This document shows positions 13,130 to 23,719 of a stretch of 64,000 nucleotides of DNA, in pieces. Position numbers and translations under genes: made by a program. Below the pieces are notes generated by a model that was not told the DNA's origin, made no database searches, and was given only the letters and a program-made list of their open reading frames with translations. The stretch spans positions 31,105,253-31,169,252 of the forward strand of contig CM075939.1 in the NCBI GenBank assembly GCA_038030265.1, read 5' to 3'. Position 1 is the first letter of the stretch. Every line of letters starts with the position of its first letter. The DNA comes from Corythucha ciliata (taxonomy: Eukaryota > Arthropoda > Insecta > Hemiptera > Tingidae).

Positions 13130-13225
13130 GCTTTTATACTATTTTGGCTGTGAGTTAGCGTGTAGTTTTTCTCCAATGTTTGATAGTTAGCTTTAAATCT
13201 CAATTTTTGCCGTGAATTAACTATG
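13130..13225 (+). repeat. Minisatellite M1, left part before the Penelope-like insertion
   Basis: Two to three diverged units of roughly 28-30 bases contain TTAGCG, a T-rich run, CTCAATTTT and a CCGTGAATTA-like end. The array is cut at 13225/13226 by the Penelope-like element and resumes near 14380. Confidence 0.55.
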
Positions 13226-13507
13226 ATTAATGTTATATTTTTAGGGTTTTGGCTTTTTTATTCTTCTACTTCTTCGTTTCCTGAGCTTTCGCCTTCTTGT
13301 GCTGAAGTCATCGTCAGAGAACTTTTTTGGTTTGTCTTTATTTTAAATCATAGACATGTGACAGGTGTCAATTCCTTCTTGTTGATTAGAAAATTTGTTG
13401 TTGATGGCAACTGAGAATGTCTTCTGGTTATCTTCTTTTCAAGTTTGCAATCAGTGGCCTCCAGACATGTGGTACATGAATTCCTTCATCTCTGTTGAAG
13501 TTTTTTG
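13226..13507 (-). repeat. Inverted terminal copy, left arm
   Basis: Inverted counterpart of 13875-14167. It lacks about 14 bases near 13365 relative to the right arm and has scattered substitutions, so the two arms are not freshly identical. Confidence 0.85.
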
Positions 13508-13954
13508 TTGAAGGGACTTCAAACAAAATAGCAAGAATCCTCAACAAGTACAAAATCAGATCTACGTTCAAACCATCAAGAAAAATAAATCGCTTCCTCA
13601 GAAATGTCAAAGATGAAAGAAAACTCGAAAACCCAGGTGTCTACGAAATACCTTGCAGCTGTAACAAATCTTACATTGGTGAAACTCTTCGAAACGTCAA
13701 AACAAGAATGAAACATGTCAGCCGTAAAAAACCGCAATATTGAAAAATCAGCAATAGCTGAACACATGTACAGCGGACAATCACACGTCATCAAATTTGA
13801 AGATACCAAAATACTGGCAATTGAAAGTTCGTGGAAGAAACGAAAAATTCGAGAAGCCATCGAAATAAAGAAAAAAGAAAACTTCAACAGAGATGAAGGA
13901 ATTCATGTACCACATGTCTGGAGGCCACTGATTGCAAACTTGAAAAGAAGATAA
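13495..13954 (+). pseudogene. GIY-YIG endonuclease remnant of a Penelope-like element
   Basis: The frame from 13495 reads GVYEIPC at residues 48-54 and SYIGET at 59-64 (bases about 13636-13687). These are the two halves of the GIY-YIG nuclease core, preceded by a basic linker, as in the endonuclease domain at the C-terminus of Penelope-like retroelements. The frame fails after residue 73 and continues in another frame from about 13715 to a stop at 13954. That part carries AEHMYSGQSH and ends NRDEGIHVPHVWRPLI, which matches the usual C-terminal tail of these proteins. A small deletion near 13711 explains the frame change. No reverse transcriptase is present, so the copy is dead. The nuclease would nick target DNA during retrotransposition. 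Confidence 0.85.
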
Positions 13955-14167
13955 CCAGAAGACATTCTCAGTTGCCATCAACAACAAATTTTCTAATCAA
14001 CAAGAAGAAATTGACACCCCTCCATTCGTCACATCATGTCTATGATTTAAAATAAAGACAAACCAAAAAAGTTCTCTGACGATGCCTTCAGCACAAGAAG
14101 GCGAAAGCTCAGGAAACGAAGAAGTAGAAGAAGAAAAAAGCCAAAACCCTAAAAATATAACATTAAT
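13875..14167 (+). repeat. Inverted terminal copy, right arm
   Basis: Contains the last codons of the endonuclease remnant, its stop at 13952-13954 and about 210 bases of 3' flank. It is the more complete of the two arms. Confidence 0.85.
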
Positions 14168-14219
14168 CAAGTTGTACGGCTTAAAAACTAATAATATTAA
14201 TAGTGAATTAATTATGTGT

Positions 14220-14545
14220 AACAGGCATCGTACTACGTGAATTTTGGGCGTTTACATACAGCGAAAAGTGCCTGTAGCTTTTTCGATGAAAATCGCATGT
14301 CCACTACAAACGCTGAACCCGCACTAGCCGCTAAAATCGTGCGGGTACAGCCTCAGGTGAGGCACAGGGTCACTTTTGACCATGATTACCGAGTTTCTCA
14401 ATTTTAGTCACGGATTAGCCCAAAGAACTAGACATGAGCGTTTTTTCTCAATTTTGACCGGGAAGTTGTATCAGAAACTATGTATTGACGCATTATGCAT
14501 TTGCTTAATTTTAACCGCGATAGATAGTCCAGTAGAGGAAATGTC
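14220..14545 (+). repeat. Spacer and minisatellite M1, middle part
   Basis: A spacer with TGCCTGTAGCTTTTTC (about 14270) is shared with the minus strand near 31390. Diverged M1 units follow from about 14380, for example TTTCTCAATTTTAGTCACGG and TTTCTCAATTTTGACCGGG. The array is cut at 14547/14548 by a 1.2-kb inverted-repeat element. Confidence 0.6.
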
Positions 14546-14547
14546 CT

Positions 14548-15756
14548 TGCAAAAGGTGGTGTAAGCGATTTTATTTTTTTAATTAATCCGTTAGCGTCCT
14601 ATTAACAAGGAATCACAGTTTGCACACAAAATTTCGAAAGGCACAACTTTTGAGAGCCCAAAAACCTCAAAATTGTCTGACTTTTTTTAGTCATTCACTT
14701 ATAAGTCGAATATGGTCAATCCTAACGGAAAAGTGATTAAAAAAAAATCGCAGGGATACTTGGAAAATAGCCCGAGAATAATATTTGTTCAGGCATAAAT
14801 TACAATTTTTCATTGGATTCGCATGCCGTCACACGCAAGGCTAAGGATCATTCGCACCAAACACTTACAAATTCTGAATATACGTTTGCGCTCTTTCCAT
14901 TGCGCTATTTACTTTCAGTGGGAATTCAACTTAGATTGTATCGTAGGCGTTCATTGGGAAAAAGTGTCCGTTCTGTTGAAAAACAAAAAATACGTAATGA
15001 TTATCTTGAACGAAAATCAGAATTTCAGAGGCCGACAAATAGCCATTTTGAACTCAAATAGCCTTTACACTATTTCCACAGTTTGTCTGAGAATTTATTA
15101 GGCAGACACCCAATCCCCCACTCTAGGCTACAGAGTATAGTAAGCCATTTATCTTCTCCAAAGTCCCAGTTCTGGAAGCTATGAACGAGACGTCTATTTC
15201 GCACCTATGACTTGATAAATCATTGACGACAAGGACCCAGAACGGTGCCAGAGGCGAATAGAGAACAATAATGACACGTGGAGCGATAAAACCCAGTCTA
15301 ATAGTGAGTTTTGAGAACTTTCGATTTGGGCAAACAGCGTTTAAAACGTCAAAAACAGGTTACAGGTGGTTGATTCAGATGTTTCTGAGCTCTCCATTCG
15401 ATGCTCTAAAACTTTCAATGAGAAGGGGTATTGATTGAAAAGATAGTTTTAGAGGTATGACGCTCCGAAAAAGGAATAGCACACGTTTTTGAAAATTTTG
15501 AAAAAAAATAGGCGATATTTGCCCTGCGATGATTTAGAAGATAGTTTTAGAGGTATGACGCTCCGAAAAAGGAATAGCACACGTTTTTGAAAATTTTGAA
15601 AAAAAATAGGCGATATTTGCCCTGCGATGATTTGATTGGTTTTTAGGCTCTCAAAAGTTGTGCCTTTCGAAATTTTGTGTGTAAACTGTGATTCCTTGTT
15701 AATAGGACCCTAACGGAATAATTGAAAAAATAAAATCGCCTACACCACCTTTTGCA
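14548..15756. mobile_element. 1.2-kb element with about 120-bp terminal inverted repeats
   Basis: The ends 14548-14666 and 15638-15756 are inverted copies starting TGCAAAAGGTGGTGTA and continuing through AACAAGGAATCACAGTTT to GGCACAACTTTTGAGAGCC. The interior has only short unrecognised frames and a 98-base tandem duplication near its right end. No target duplication was certain. The inserted site is an M1 array. A diverged relative of the inner part of the terminal repeat appears at about 48.99-49.11 kb. Confidence 0.8.
15432..15633 (+). repeat. 98-base tandem duplication
   Basis: Two virtually identical copies of a 98-base unit containing AGATAGTTTTAGAGGTATGA and CCCTGCGATGATTT follow each other directly (the AGATAG words start at 15441 and 15539). 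Their near-identity shows a recent duplication within an older element. Confidence 0.9.
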
Positions 15757-15789
15757 GCTTTTACCTATTTATATTGCTCTGTTTACTGA

Positions 15790-16090
15790 ACTAAGAGTGT
15801 TTTTCGCTATTTGAGGCAAGAATATTGGCGATATTAAAACTTTTATAGCCACATAATAGCACAAATAACAGCAAAGAGCCTTCTCAATTTTAGCCGTAAG
15901 CTTTGCTCAGAGAAAAGAACTTAGGCTACTCTGGAGTCTATAAAAATTGTCTAAAACTATAACACTAAGGCAAAACGTGTCTTTTTCGGTGCCCTTGACC
16001 CCTTGTGGTGGTATTTTTGGCTCAGACTGTTAAAACTGGACCTAAAAAAGTCCACTACGTCCTTGGCGGGTTAGGCGAAAATCGTCAGAA
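15790..16090 (+). repeat. Minisatellite M1 end plus conserved tail (dispersed composite)
   Basis: The last M1-like units (about 15880, TTCTCAATTTTAGCCGTAAG) run into GCTCAGAGAAAAGAACTT. After a spacer, a segment with TTTTTGGCT, TGTTAAAACTGGACCT and CTTGGCGGGTT follows. The same order occurs on the minus strand at about 31080-30890, so this is a dispersed composite element rather than a local repeat. Confidence 0.6.
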
Positions 16091-16799
16091 TTTAAAATTG
16101 GACGGAACCATGCATCTCTGTTTTTTTTTGACACAGTGAATCCGACAATTGATTTGAGCTGTTCATACGAACCACTGCTGAAGCGGTTCTACCTCCGATG
16201 CCTCCGCTGTAGGCCAGCCCCTTCGTGGCATAATGGCTCTCAGCGAGGCAGCGACGGCCATGACGCATTAAATGACTCAAAAGTAGCACGAGACATTATT
16301 TGAATCACATATTATGTGTAGTCTACTTGGCCCAATGGCGGCAGAAGTATTTTCGATCAGGAGGGAGAAGATCAAGCCTTTAATTCCTGCCGCCTACTTT
16401 GTTTGATTTACAGAAAAGTAGTAGAAAGGTAATCGAAGAACGCCAACTTTTTCGACCTCCTCCAATCACCTTCGTATAAATTTTATCGATTTATTTTGCT
16501 GCAATCCTGGTTTTTGAGGACTCTTCCTTCAAATTCGAGTCATTTTTCAAGAATTTGTTCAATAATCACCCAGTACACCCGACTCTTAGCTCAACATGCT
16601 GCCGCTTAACATTTCCTCCCTGGCGCCTGGTGATTTCGTATTATTAATCTCGGGGTATTTTTATTTGTCTTTTTATTACACGATTCAGGGTTTTCGGTCT
16701 GAGAGTCGGTAAATCGGGTTTCGTATAGGAGATTCCATCAGCTGTGCATTTCACACCATCCCCACGCATCCCCTTTCGGTTTCGGTCGATGCGTATAGT

Positions 16800-16975
16800 T
16801 TGTCATACGGCGCACCACCCTAAACGCCCACACGAATCCGAGTGAGCCGTGTCACAGCTCGTCGCAGCTTCACAGTGAAATGGGCAATTGCAGGATTTGA
16901 ATCCAGGCACGACGCTGGGTTGCGAAGCGAGTATTGTATATGTATTACACCACCGAGGCGCGCCCGCCTCTGGCT
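16800..16975 (-). mobile_element. tRNA-like SINE fragment
   Basis: On the minus strand, CCTCGGTGGTGTAATAC resembles the D-arm and A box of a tRNA. The segment CCTGGATTCAAATCCTGC (around 16893-16904) resembles the T-arm with a B box. Together they span about 80 bases (16958-16881). The arms do not fold into a full cloverleaf with a matched acceptor stem, and non-tRNA sequence follows, so a SINE fragment or tRNA pseudogene is more likely than a working tRNA gene. Confidence 0.55.
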
Positions 16976-18169
16976 TGGTCATCTGGTTAGGACGCATTTA
17001 AGCTAACCACACGGTACGGATTATTCCGGAACCCGGAAGTACAATCGAATCCGAATCGCGGGCTCACTGAGAGAAAAAATGAGGCCTTCGGCGGTGAAAA
17101 TACCACCGATCTTCTTCGAGTAACATTCTCCGGTGATGTTCGGTGACTCGGGGTAAAACCGCCGAGTAAAATTTCGGTAGTTTGCTTCCGAACTTCGTCT
17201 TCAATGAGCCTATGTTCGGTCACCCATGCCTATGTTCGGGGCCTAGGTTCTCCGGCTTATCTCCAGAAGTTCGGTGGCTAGTCCCTTGATATCGGTGCGT
17301 AACCAATCATGATCGGAATATACGCTTCCCTAGTTCGGCAATCCGACTTGTTGGGCAAGTGCCTTGTTTCTCACGTTCGGTGATATTCAGCATTAGTTCG
17401 CCGGTGTTTAGCGTTGGAGTTCGATATGGCGGGAAACACCCACCGAAATTCAGCGAGGGTGGAATGAGTCAGTAGAAAGGGGAATAATGGCCTGTATTTC
17501 ACAGCGAAGGTCAAACAAGGAGAAGCATGGCTCTATAAACTATAGTACACAGTTTAAAATGCTTGTATTATCCTTTATATCGATAAAAGGGAATAAAATA
17601 CATAGCACAATGTACAAGTAAAAGGGAATAAATTACATAATCTGAAAATTAGGCTCACAATAACACGCATTCAATCATGCAGCATCACTATTATAATATT
17701 CTTGAAATAAGTTCATCCGTCATGATAGTCAGGAAGCGCCGTAAAACTCGATAAAAATTAATTACACTGAACTACACCAATCGAAATAATAATTTTAGTA
17801 CTTGCCAATAACCGATACTTTCTTACGGTCACCCAACACACACAATCACCACACTGAACACTGAACTCGTGCTCTCATCTCCCCGACTCAGTTAGAACTA
17901 GAAGCTTCATTCCTTCGTCTCGCTCGCTTGGCGTGCGGTTACTCGGTGGATAGCCAACGACGATGGGCTACTTGTCGCTGGCAGAAGTGACCCATTCCCT
18001 TAGACATGAGATAGAGCTGGGCACTTAAAAATGTGTTCTATTCTCCTGGTAGGATGGAATAAACTGGAATGGAAAATCGCTGTCCAACCGGATACCAAAT
18101 CTCCTTTTCACGATCCAATTTTCCATCTTTATGCTTTTTGGGGGCCTTCTCTGAACGATGACACGGTTC
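16976..18169. other. Stretch with no recognisable gene; TTCGG-rich patch
   Basis: From about 17050 to 17460 the word TTCGGTG or GTTCGG and its complement recur many times in irregular spacing, perhaps an old SINE body or degenerate repeat. The remainder, 17470-18169, shows nothing recognisable. Confidence 0.4.
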
Positions 18170-18368
18170 ACCCCTACCGCGGCATGGTACTAAGCATAGA
18201 TGGGTTTCAAACCCAGGCAGGCTGGGTAGCCCCGGAAGACCCGGCTTACCAGGACTGAAGAGAACCGTGAGGGCAAAAGGGGGAATGCGGCTGGAGGCCG
18301 CGCTGCTGCCAAGTTCAAGAGCATCAACACGGCTCACTTGGTTTTGCCAAGTTGGGTCGAAGCCGGGG
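18170..18368 (-). mobile_element. SINE-like dispersed repeat, copy 1
   Basis: Read on the minus strand, this matches 29753-29970 through the same ordered blocks: CAACTTGGCAAAACC, GTGTTGATG, a GC-rich part, TTTGCC.TCACGGTTCTCTT, GTCCTGG, AGCCGGG and a B-box-like GGGTTTGAAACCC (18202-18214). The segment TGGTAAGCCGGG (18240-18251) is a fair A box. The A-to-B distance of about 40 bases suits a tRNA-derived RNA polymerase III promoter. About 115 conserved bases lie upstream of the A box, unusual for a simple SINE, whose tRNA part normally comes first. Confidence 0.65.
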
Positions 18369-21291
18369 CGAGAAATCTAGTGCTGTGTCAATTTTCATTT
18401 ATTCCAGAATTTGTTCAAATTTTTTGGCTGTTGTTTCAAATTGTAGACCATAAACTTTTTTGAACCATACAGCCATGGCGTTTTTTAATGAATGCATTTC
18501 GGGCCATTCCCGGTGCCCCTCATCAGCATTATCGCTTCACCTCTAAGGCCAAACACACCTGTTTGCTTATAGCGGGAGCGCTAGCCACCCACAAAACTTC
18601 CTTGGGGGGGGGGGGGGTCTAATAGGGCTTTACGTTAACTTAGTCCTTAAGTTCACTCCTCTCACCAAATTCATTTTGGGAGCCTAGTAACGGGGGGGGG
18701 GGGAGGTTCCAGACTTGTTAGTCGTTGAAAACGCAGAGAACCGCCAATATTATGTTTAAAACTTTTATTTGCGAATTTTCGCCAAGTTCACCTTAGCATC
18801 TTCAGGCATCTTTGGTAGGTAATCCGTAAAGATACAGCCACGTTAAGTAATGTAATACATAATCGTCATTCTTCCGGTATAATGAGAAGAGAGTCACAAT
18901 TACGTAGCGAAAAACGTACAGTTTAGGTACCTATGTTCGACCGAGATCGGCCATAATTTTCAGTTGACCACAGCAATTTTGTTATACTTAAATCCTGCAG
19001 TTGGAGTGATTAGACTTAAATTATGTACCAGTACCAGTTAAGTGTGTTGGGCAGGGCAAGGCCGATTTTTTTTTCTTTCTTTCTTTCTTTTCAACAACGC
19101 AAGGTTTATAAATGTATAGGCTATTTCCCGCGACGCACATATTACGGGATTATGAACATTTATAAGGGAGCCCCGAATAATATTCCTTCACAATACATAA
19201 TATTATGAACGTGCTATAATAGATGAGCTTCAAGCATCTCCGATCGACGGTGAAATACTACTGATTGGATTATTCAAAGTTCAGGTCGCCGGAGGGATGC
19301 GAGTTCCATTGAATTTATCCTAGTGAATAAATTTCGAAGATGAATTGCCTGCCCCAAGGAAGGTCCCTTGAATGCGCATCCAAAATTAAAAATCTAACGA
19401 AACGGTTGTACCTAATTTGTTGCGGAGAAAAACAAAACGAAAAAATGAATTGGATAGAATTTGTCACCAATTTCACTAGATTATACAACAGCGGGTCCAA
19501 ATCTGGATCCAAAAGATTAATTCGTGCTACATTTTTTATAAAATTATAAAATGGCTAGGGAAAGAGGTGAAACTGTAATTTGTTTTTCTTATTTCTCGGA
19601 ATTAGATAACCAAAGCCATCAAGCTTTCGGCACGAGTTCAGCTAAAATCCGCTCAGTAGCATGCACAACCCAGTTTCTCCATGTCATATCAGAATTAAAC
19701 TTAGCACTTTTTAAACTTGATTCGTAAATGGTAAACACAAGTAAATGGATTTACGTCGGTTGTTAATCCGCTTTTCACTCTATCGGTCTTCTTCCTATAT
19801 ATAGCGAATAACTTTCAATCAGCACCCTTCCACCACTCTCTTTATCCTATGTTATTGACTATTTTATAACAGAGTAAAAGGCACGAAAGGGTTCGAGGGA
19901 TAAAAATTAATTAACGAGGTAGGCGCGAGAGATCACGATAACAGAGTGAACAGACAACGGATATTGAGCCTCGTGCGCCTTTTTGATTAAGCTCTTTTTT
20001 GGGGGGCTCTTAATCGAAACTCGTCAAAAGTGAAGAGTGAAGAACAAAGAAGAACAATTAGCCACACAACACAACAACGAAATCGATTGAAAAAGTTTAA
20101 TGCAAGTAATCTTTGAAGAGAATATCCCCCCCCCCCCACTAACACTCCATCAACCAATCATCCTTTGGCAATTTGAGTAGAGGTAAATAAAAAATTATGA
20201 AACATTGTTAAATTGTAACATCCGTCTCTCTTCTATTAATGGACAGTGGACACCACACTGGCGGACGTACGCGTGTTGCACCCAGTGTCGGCAATTAAAC
20301 ACGCTTAGGGCTCTCCTAACACCCAACCTCCCCTAATGAAGGTGACAAAGTGAAACCCCGGGGGCTATATGAGGCAACATCTGCGAGTGATCCATGACAT
20401 ACTCTCTCTCTTCGGGAACAAGGGAGACGGATAGTGAAAAACATGGGCGGCAAACGGTCAAATATGGGCCTTAATAGGGAGCAAAACATTAAGGACCGAT
20501 GGTTTTTGGCGAAGGGCTTTTGAAAACCCGTCTTTTTTTTTCATGTGCAGTCCTATTTTGAGTAAAAAATTGTTTAACCCTCAGGAATAAGAAAACTATG
20601 CTCCTTATTTGAGCTTACTGAAAAAAAAAGTGTGAAAGAAGGGGTTGTGTGCTTCACCCTCCCCCCTCCTCACTATTTGTAAAAACTCGATAATCGCACA
20701 GTTTCAGGAGCACGGGACCGCTGTCACCCAATACACCTCTCCCCTTCTCCTTTTCAAAAGAAAAAAGATCACTCTACTTACTAGGTGTTCCGTTCTAATT
20801 CATCCCGCTGACAAGCCTGTATCAAAAATCCTTTACCCTCTTTTCTTTAAAGTTTTCCTCTTTTCAAACTTTTTTTTAAGGGTAGTTTTTTCTACCACCC
20901 TTATAGGTATGGGCATATAGCTGTCAAGCTTTGAGGCTGAGAAGCGTGTGAAGACACAAAAATATAAAACTGTTGGACGATGTTAGGTTGCAAGAGAGGC
21001 TACACGGTCTGGACAGCTAGGGGCACTTCTTGAAACCAACCCCGCCATTAGTTTGCGGACTCATTTGTTATTTGATAGGGAAACGTAAAGAGAAATACTT
21101 AATCACACATTCATAAACTATCCATCTTGAGACAATTGTGCACAAAAAACATGAATTTTTGCATGTACAAACATATAGGGGAATATTGGACAACTCTGAA
21201 ATGAAAATTATTGAATCGTTTCATTCGTTATTTTATCAAAAATGTGAATGTGATTACTAGCACTAAATAAAAAAAAAAATAGATAACTCAC
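18369..21291. other. Stretch with no recognisable gene (probably intron of the PR gene)
   Basis: AT-rich. It holds runs of 14 G at 18604-18617, 12 G at 18692-18703 and 12 C at 20126-20137, and a TTTC microsatellite at about 19066-19091. Being immediately downstream, on the minus strand, of the PR exon's splice donor, the part nearest 21291 should be intron. Confidence 0.5.
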
Positions 21292-21455
21292 CTCCCAAGC
21301 GAACCGAAGGTCCAGTGGTTTTGATACCCATTTCCCGGTGAATGGCCCGTATTTCGTGCACGCTTGGATCGGCTCCTTGCTCCAGACACCTCCCGAGCCG
21401 CGGAGGTCAAGCTCTAGAGGCACGCGAACGCCCTCTATGCCTTCCTCCGAGCTCC
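21292..21455 (-). CDS. PR/SET-domain exon of a PRDM-family regulator (internal exon)
   Basis: The exon encodes about 54 residues. VPLELDLR is followed by GGVWSKEPI, KYGPFTGKWVS and LRFAWEV, where the V falls at the splice junction. This is the pattern of the N-terminal half of a PR domain (SET-related): the GxWS/A core, the FGPFxGK turn and the YAWEV end. The acceptor is TTTTCACAG preceded by a T-rich tract; the donor is GAG/GTGAGT. The exon starts with the last two bases of a split codon and ends in phase 0, so the frame is open from splice site to splice site. PRDM proteins are chromatin-bound transcription regulators with C2H2 fingers downstream. The wording resembles the hamlet/MECOM/PRDM16 type, but subfamily is inference. 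The second half of the domain and the fingers were not found, so adjacent introns are long or the exons lie outside. Confidence 0.82.
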
Positions 21456-23573
21456 CTGTGAAAATATGCGGAAACAATAAAAATCAAAACAAAATTAATA
21501 TCACCGTGAGAATTCGTGAGATAAAAAAAGAAGGCACAGAGGAAAAGAGAGAATCTTTTTTGCGTACAGTGTCTGGCGAATGGCGATGGTCCCGTGAGAA
21601 ATAAAAACGCGAGACGGCACTATCCGAAAGGATGTCCTGCACGAGATATACTTAAGTGACGTGAGGATGACAAATTCATTTGGCTATCGTTATAGCAGTG
21701 AAAAGTCATTGAGATAAATGATGTACTAATTTGTCAAATAATACCAAAATTTAGTACCTTTCTATCACTTATGATATCAAACGATGCAGGCCAATCAGGT
21801 ATATACTATCAAGTCCTGGTAAAATCACGTTCTGAATGAACGATCAAGAACGAATCTCACTATCAAAGCAACTGGTTTTGTTTAAGTGAATCTGTCGTCA
21901 CAGCGGAAATGAAGGACAAACACCGGTAGGTAAGCTTCAAATTGTCAGATATGGGGAGGGGATAACTTTTAATACCCAGTTTTTATTGAAACTTTGGAAC
22001 GGGAATGTAGGTAAACAGTGCAATGTGAACCCGGTGAAATGTTTGAGGGAAAAAAATTCGTATGCCCCAAAGATGGTAAAATTATAATAAAAACAGTAAA
22101 AAATTGTCAATAGGCAAATACATTTTGATAGGCGTTTTTATATACTTTTTTGTAACAAGAGCATTGCAGGGAAAAATAGGTTTCAAAATTGTATACTTAT
22201 TCACGTATTGCCAAGTTGCCTTCTATTGAACGCAACACTTGAACAGCACAAGCAGAGAAAAATCACGAAGAAAATGAGATTTATAAATAAACATTTTGGC
22301 TAGGGGAAGGGGCTCATGAATGACTGAACTGATCTACTGACAATTTTTGAGCGGATTTACTGGAAGAAAATTAACTATTCAAGCCATAGATATTGAACGC
22401 AACTTTGTGGATGTAATGTGTCAACGCGAGAAATACGAAACAACTTTTGAATAAATAAATATCTTGCCTCTCATGATGCGATATAGGTAATCCAATGCGA
22501 TAATGTTGAAATAATATCACTACGCGTATGTGAACACGGATAACAATAAATTAAATAATTAAATATGTACAATGAAATATAAATGAACGAATTGTCCTCA
22601 TGAGCGAAAAACACAGATTTGACACCCTGTATCATCCACGCACTCGCATTAGACCCGGTAAATTTGCGAACTCTTCTTCCTCGAACCGAGGGATCGAGAG
22701 CCCGGGATGAAAATGAGAAGAGGAGAACGAGGAAGATGATGCCCTCCCTGAGACCTTTCCGGATGCCTCTACTCCTCCTCCTTTTCACATTCAATCCCCC
22801 CTCCCCCATATTTCTGGGTTACCCCCTCGTCACTCCCCTAATCACTGCTTTTTACCTCCTTACCACCCGTTGACTTGACCCGATGCTGACGGGGGGGGGG
22901 GGGCTTTTAGTCGATCCTAAAACTCTCATCCCTCTCTCTTTCTCTTCATACTCTACCACCCGCCAACCCTCGGAGAGCGGAGACAACCAGAGCACGGTGT
23001 TGTGGAGGAATCCCCCTGTTCTGGTGGGCGGGGTTTAGGTTGAGCGAGAGAGTAGACCTGTGTAGTGAAGAGGCATCCAATCGTGGAGAGGCGTGGTTTA
23101 GGACACAAAATGAGAAGAGAAGAAGAGGAGGAGTAGTAGAAGATAGAAGATACACCCGGATCCTTGAGAAGAATTTACAAGGAACCTGATCAAAATAAAA
23201 GAAGAAGAAGAAAAACAGCAGCAACAACAACAACAATAAAGAAACGCCAAAAAAAATATATGTACCTAATACAAAACTATTATTGTACGGAGGGGTGGAC
23301 CTTTTTTTCACCCCAATGATATTTAGCTGACAAATATTGGGCTCATCTGTTGGATTTTTTGTTTCGTGTTCACCTTTTACCACACTAAGCAGAAACGACA
23401 AAATTAATTAAGGACAATAACGAGCATAAAATAATTTTGGGCATTTAGAAAAAGATAAACCATGTACTAGGAAACTAGGAACTAGGGGCGAATAAAAAAA
23501 AGGAAGGGAAAGTGAAGAGATGCAAATATAAGAGGAAAAGCAAATAAGATATCTAGATCCTAGAACTAGGAAG
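21456..23573. other. Stretch with no recognisable gene (probably intron upstream of the PR exon)
   Basis: AT-rich non-coding. It includes 13 G at 22891-22903 and purine-rich GAA-type stretches at 23105-23240, which produce long leucine- and phenylalanine-rich frames on the minus strand. No 5' exon of the PR gene could be recognised. Confidence 0.45.
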
Positions 23574-23589
23574 TTGAAAAATAACTTAC

Positions 23590-23700
23590 GATGATTGCAC
23601 CCAAGGTGCGTTTCAGTCACCCTGGACCCTCCAACTTGGGTGCAATCATCGTGAATGTTAGGTGGGTGCATGGCACCCAATACATCCAATCTGTTCTAAT
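23590..23700. mobile_element. 111-base insertion flanked by 16-base direct repeats
   Basis: TTGAAAAATAACTTAC occurs at 23574-23589 and again at 23701-23716, consistent with a 16-base target duplication. The insert begins with a hairpin: ATGATTGCACCCAAG pairs with CTTGGGTGCAATCAT around a loop of about 30 bases. A duplication of this length suits LINE-type retroposition, but there is no A tail. It could be a retroposed small RNA or a small element of unknown kind. Confidence 0.65.
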
Positions 23701-23719
23701 TTGAAAAATAACTTACTTT

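Larger units (their letters stand above)
13226..14167 (+). mobile_element. Short Penelope-like element with inverted terminal copies
   Basis: A 942-base unit is bounded by inverted copies of about 282-293 bases (13226-13507 and 13875-14167), both ending ATTAATGTTATATTTTTAGG. The right copy contains the end of the coding region (coding on plus) and its 3' flank; the left copy is the same piece inverted. Between them lies a GIY-YIG endonuclease remnant. Penelope-like elements are known for terminal pLTR copies in direct or inverted arrangement, which fits. The reverse transcriptase part is missing, so this copy is severely 5'-truncated. It sits within an M1 minisatellite. Direct target duplications were not obvious. 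Confidence 0.8.

Noticed and set aside
22946..23401. 151-codon frame on minus
   Set aside because: Long leucine and phenylalanine runs come from GAA/AAG-rich sequence on the other strand; no membrane-protein family or start context is convincing.
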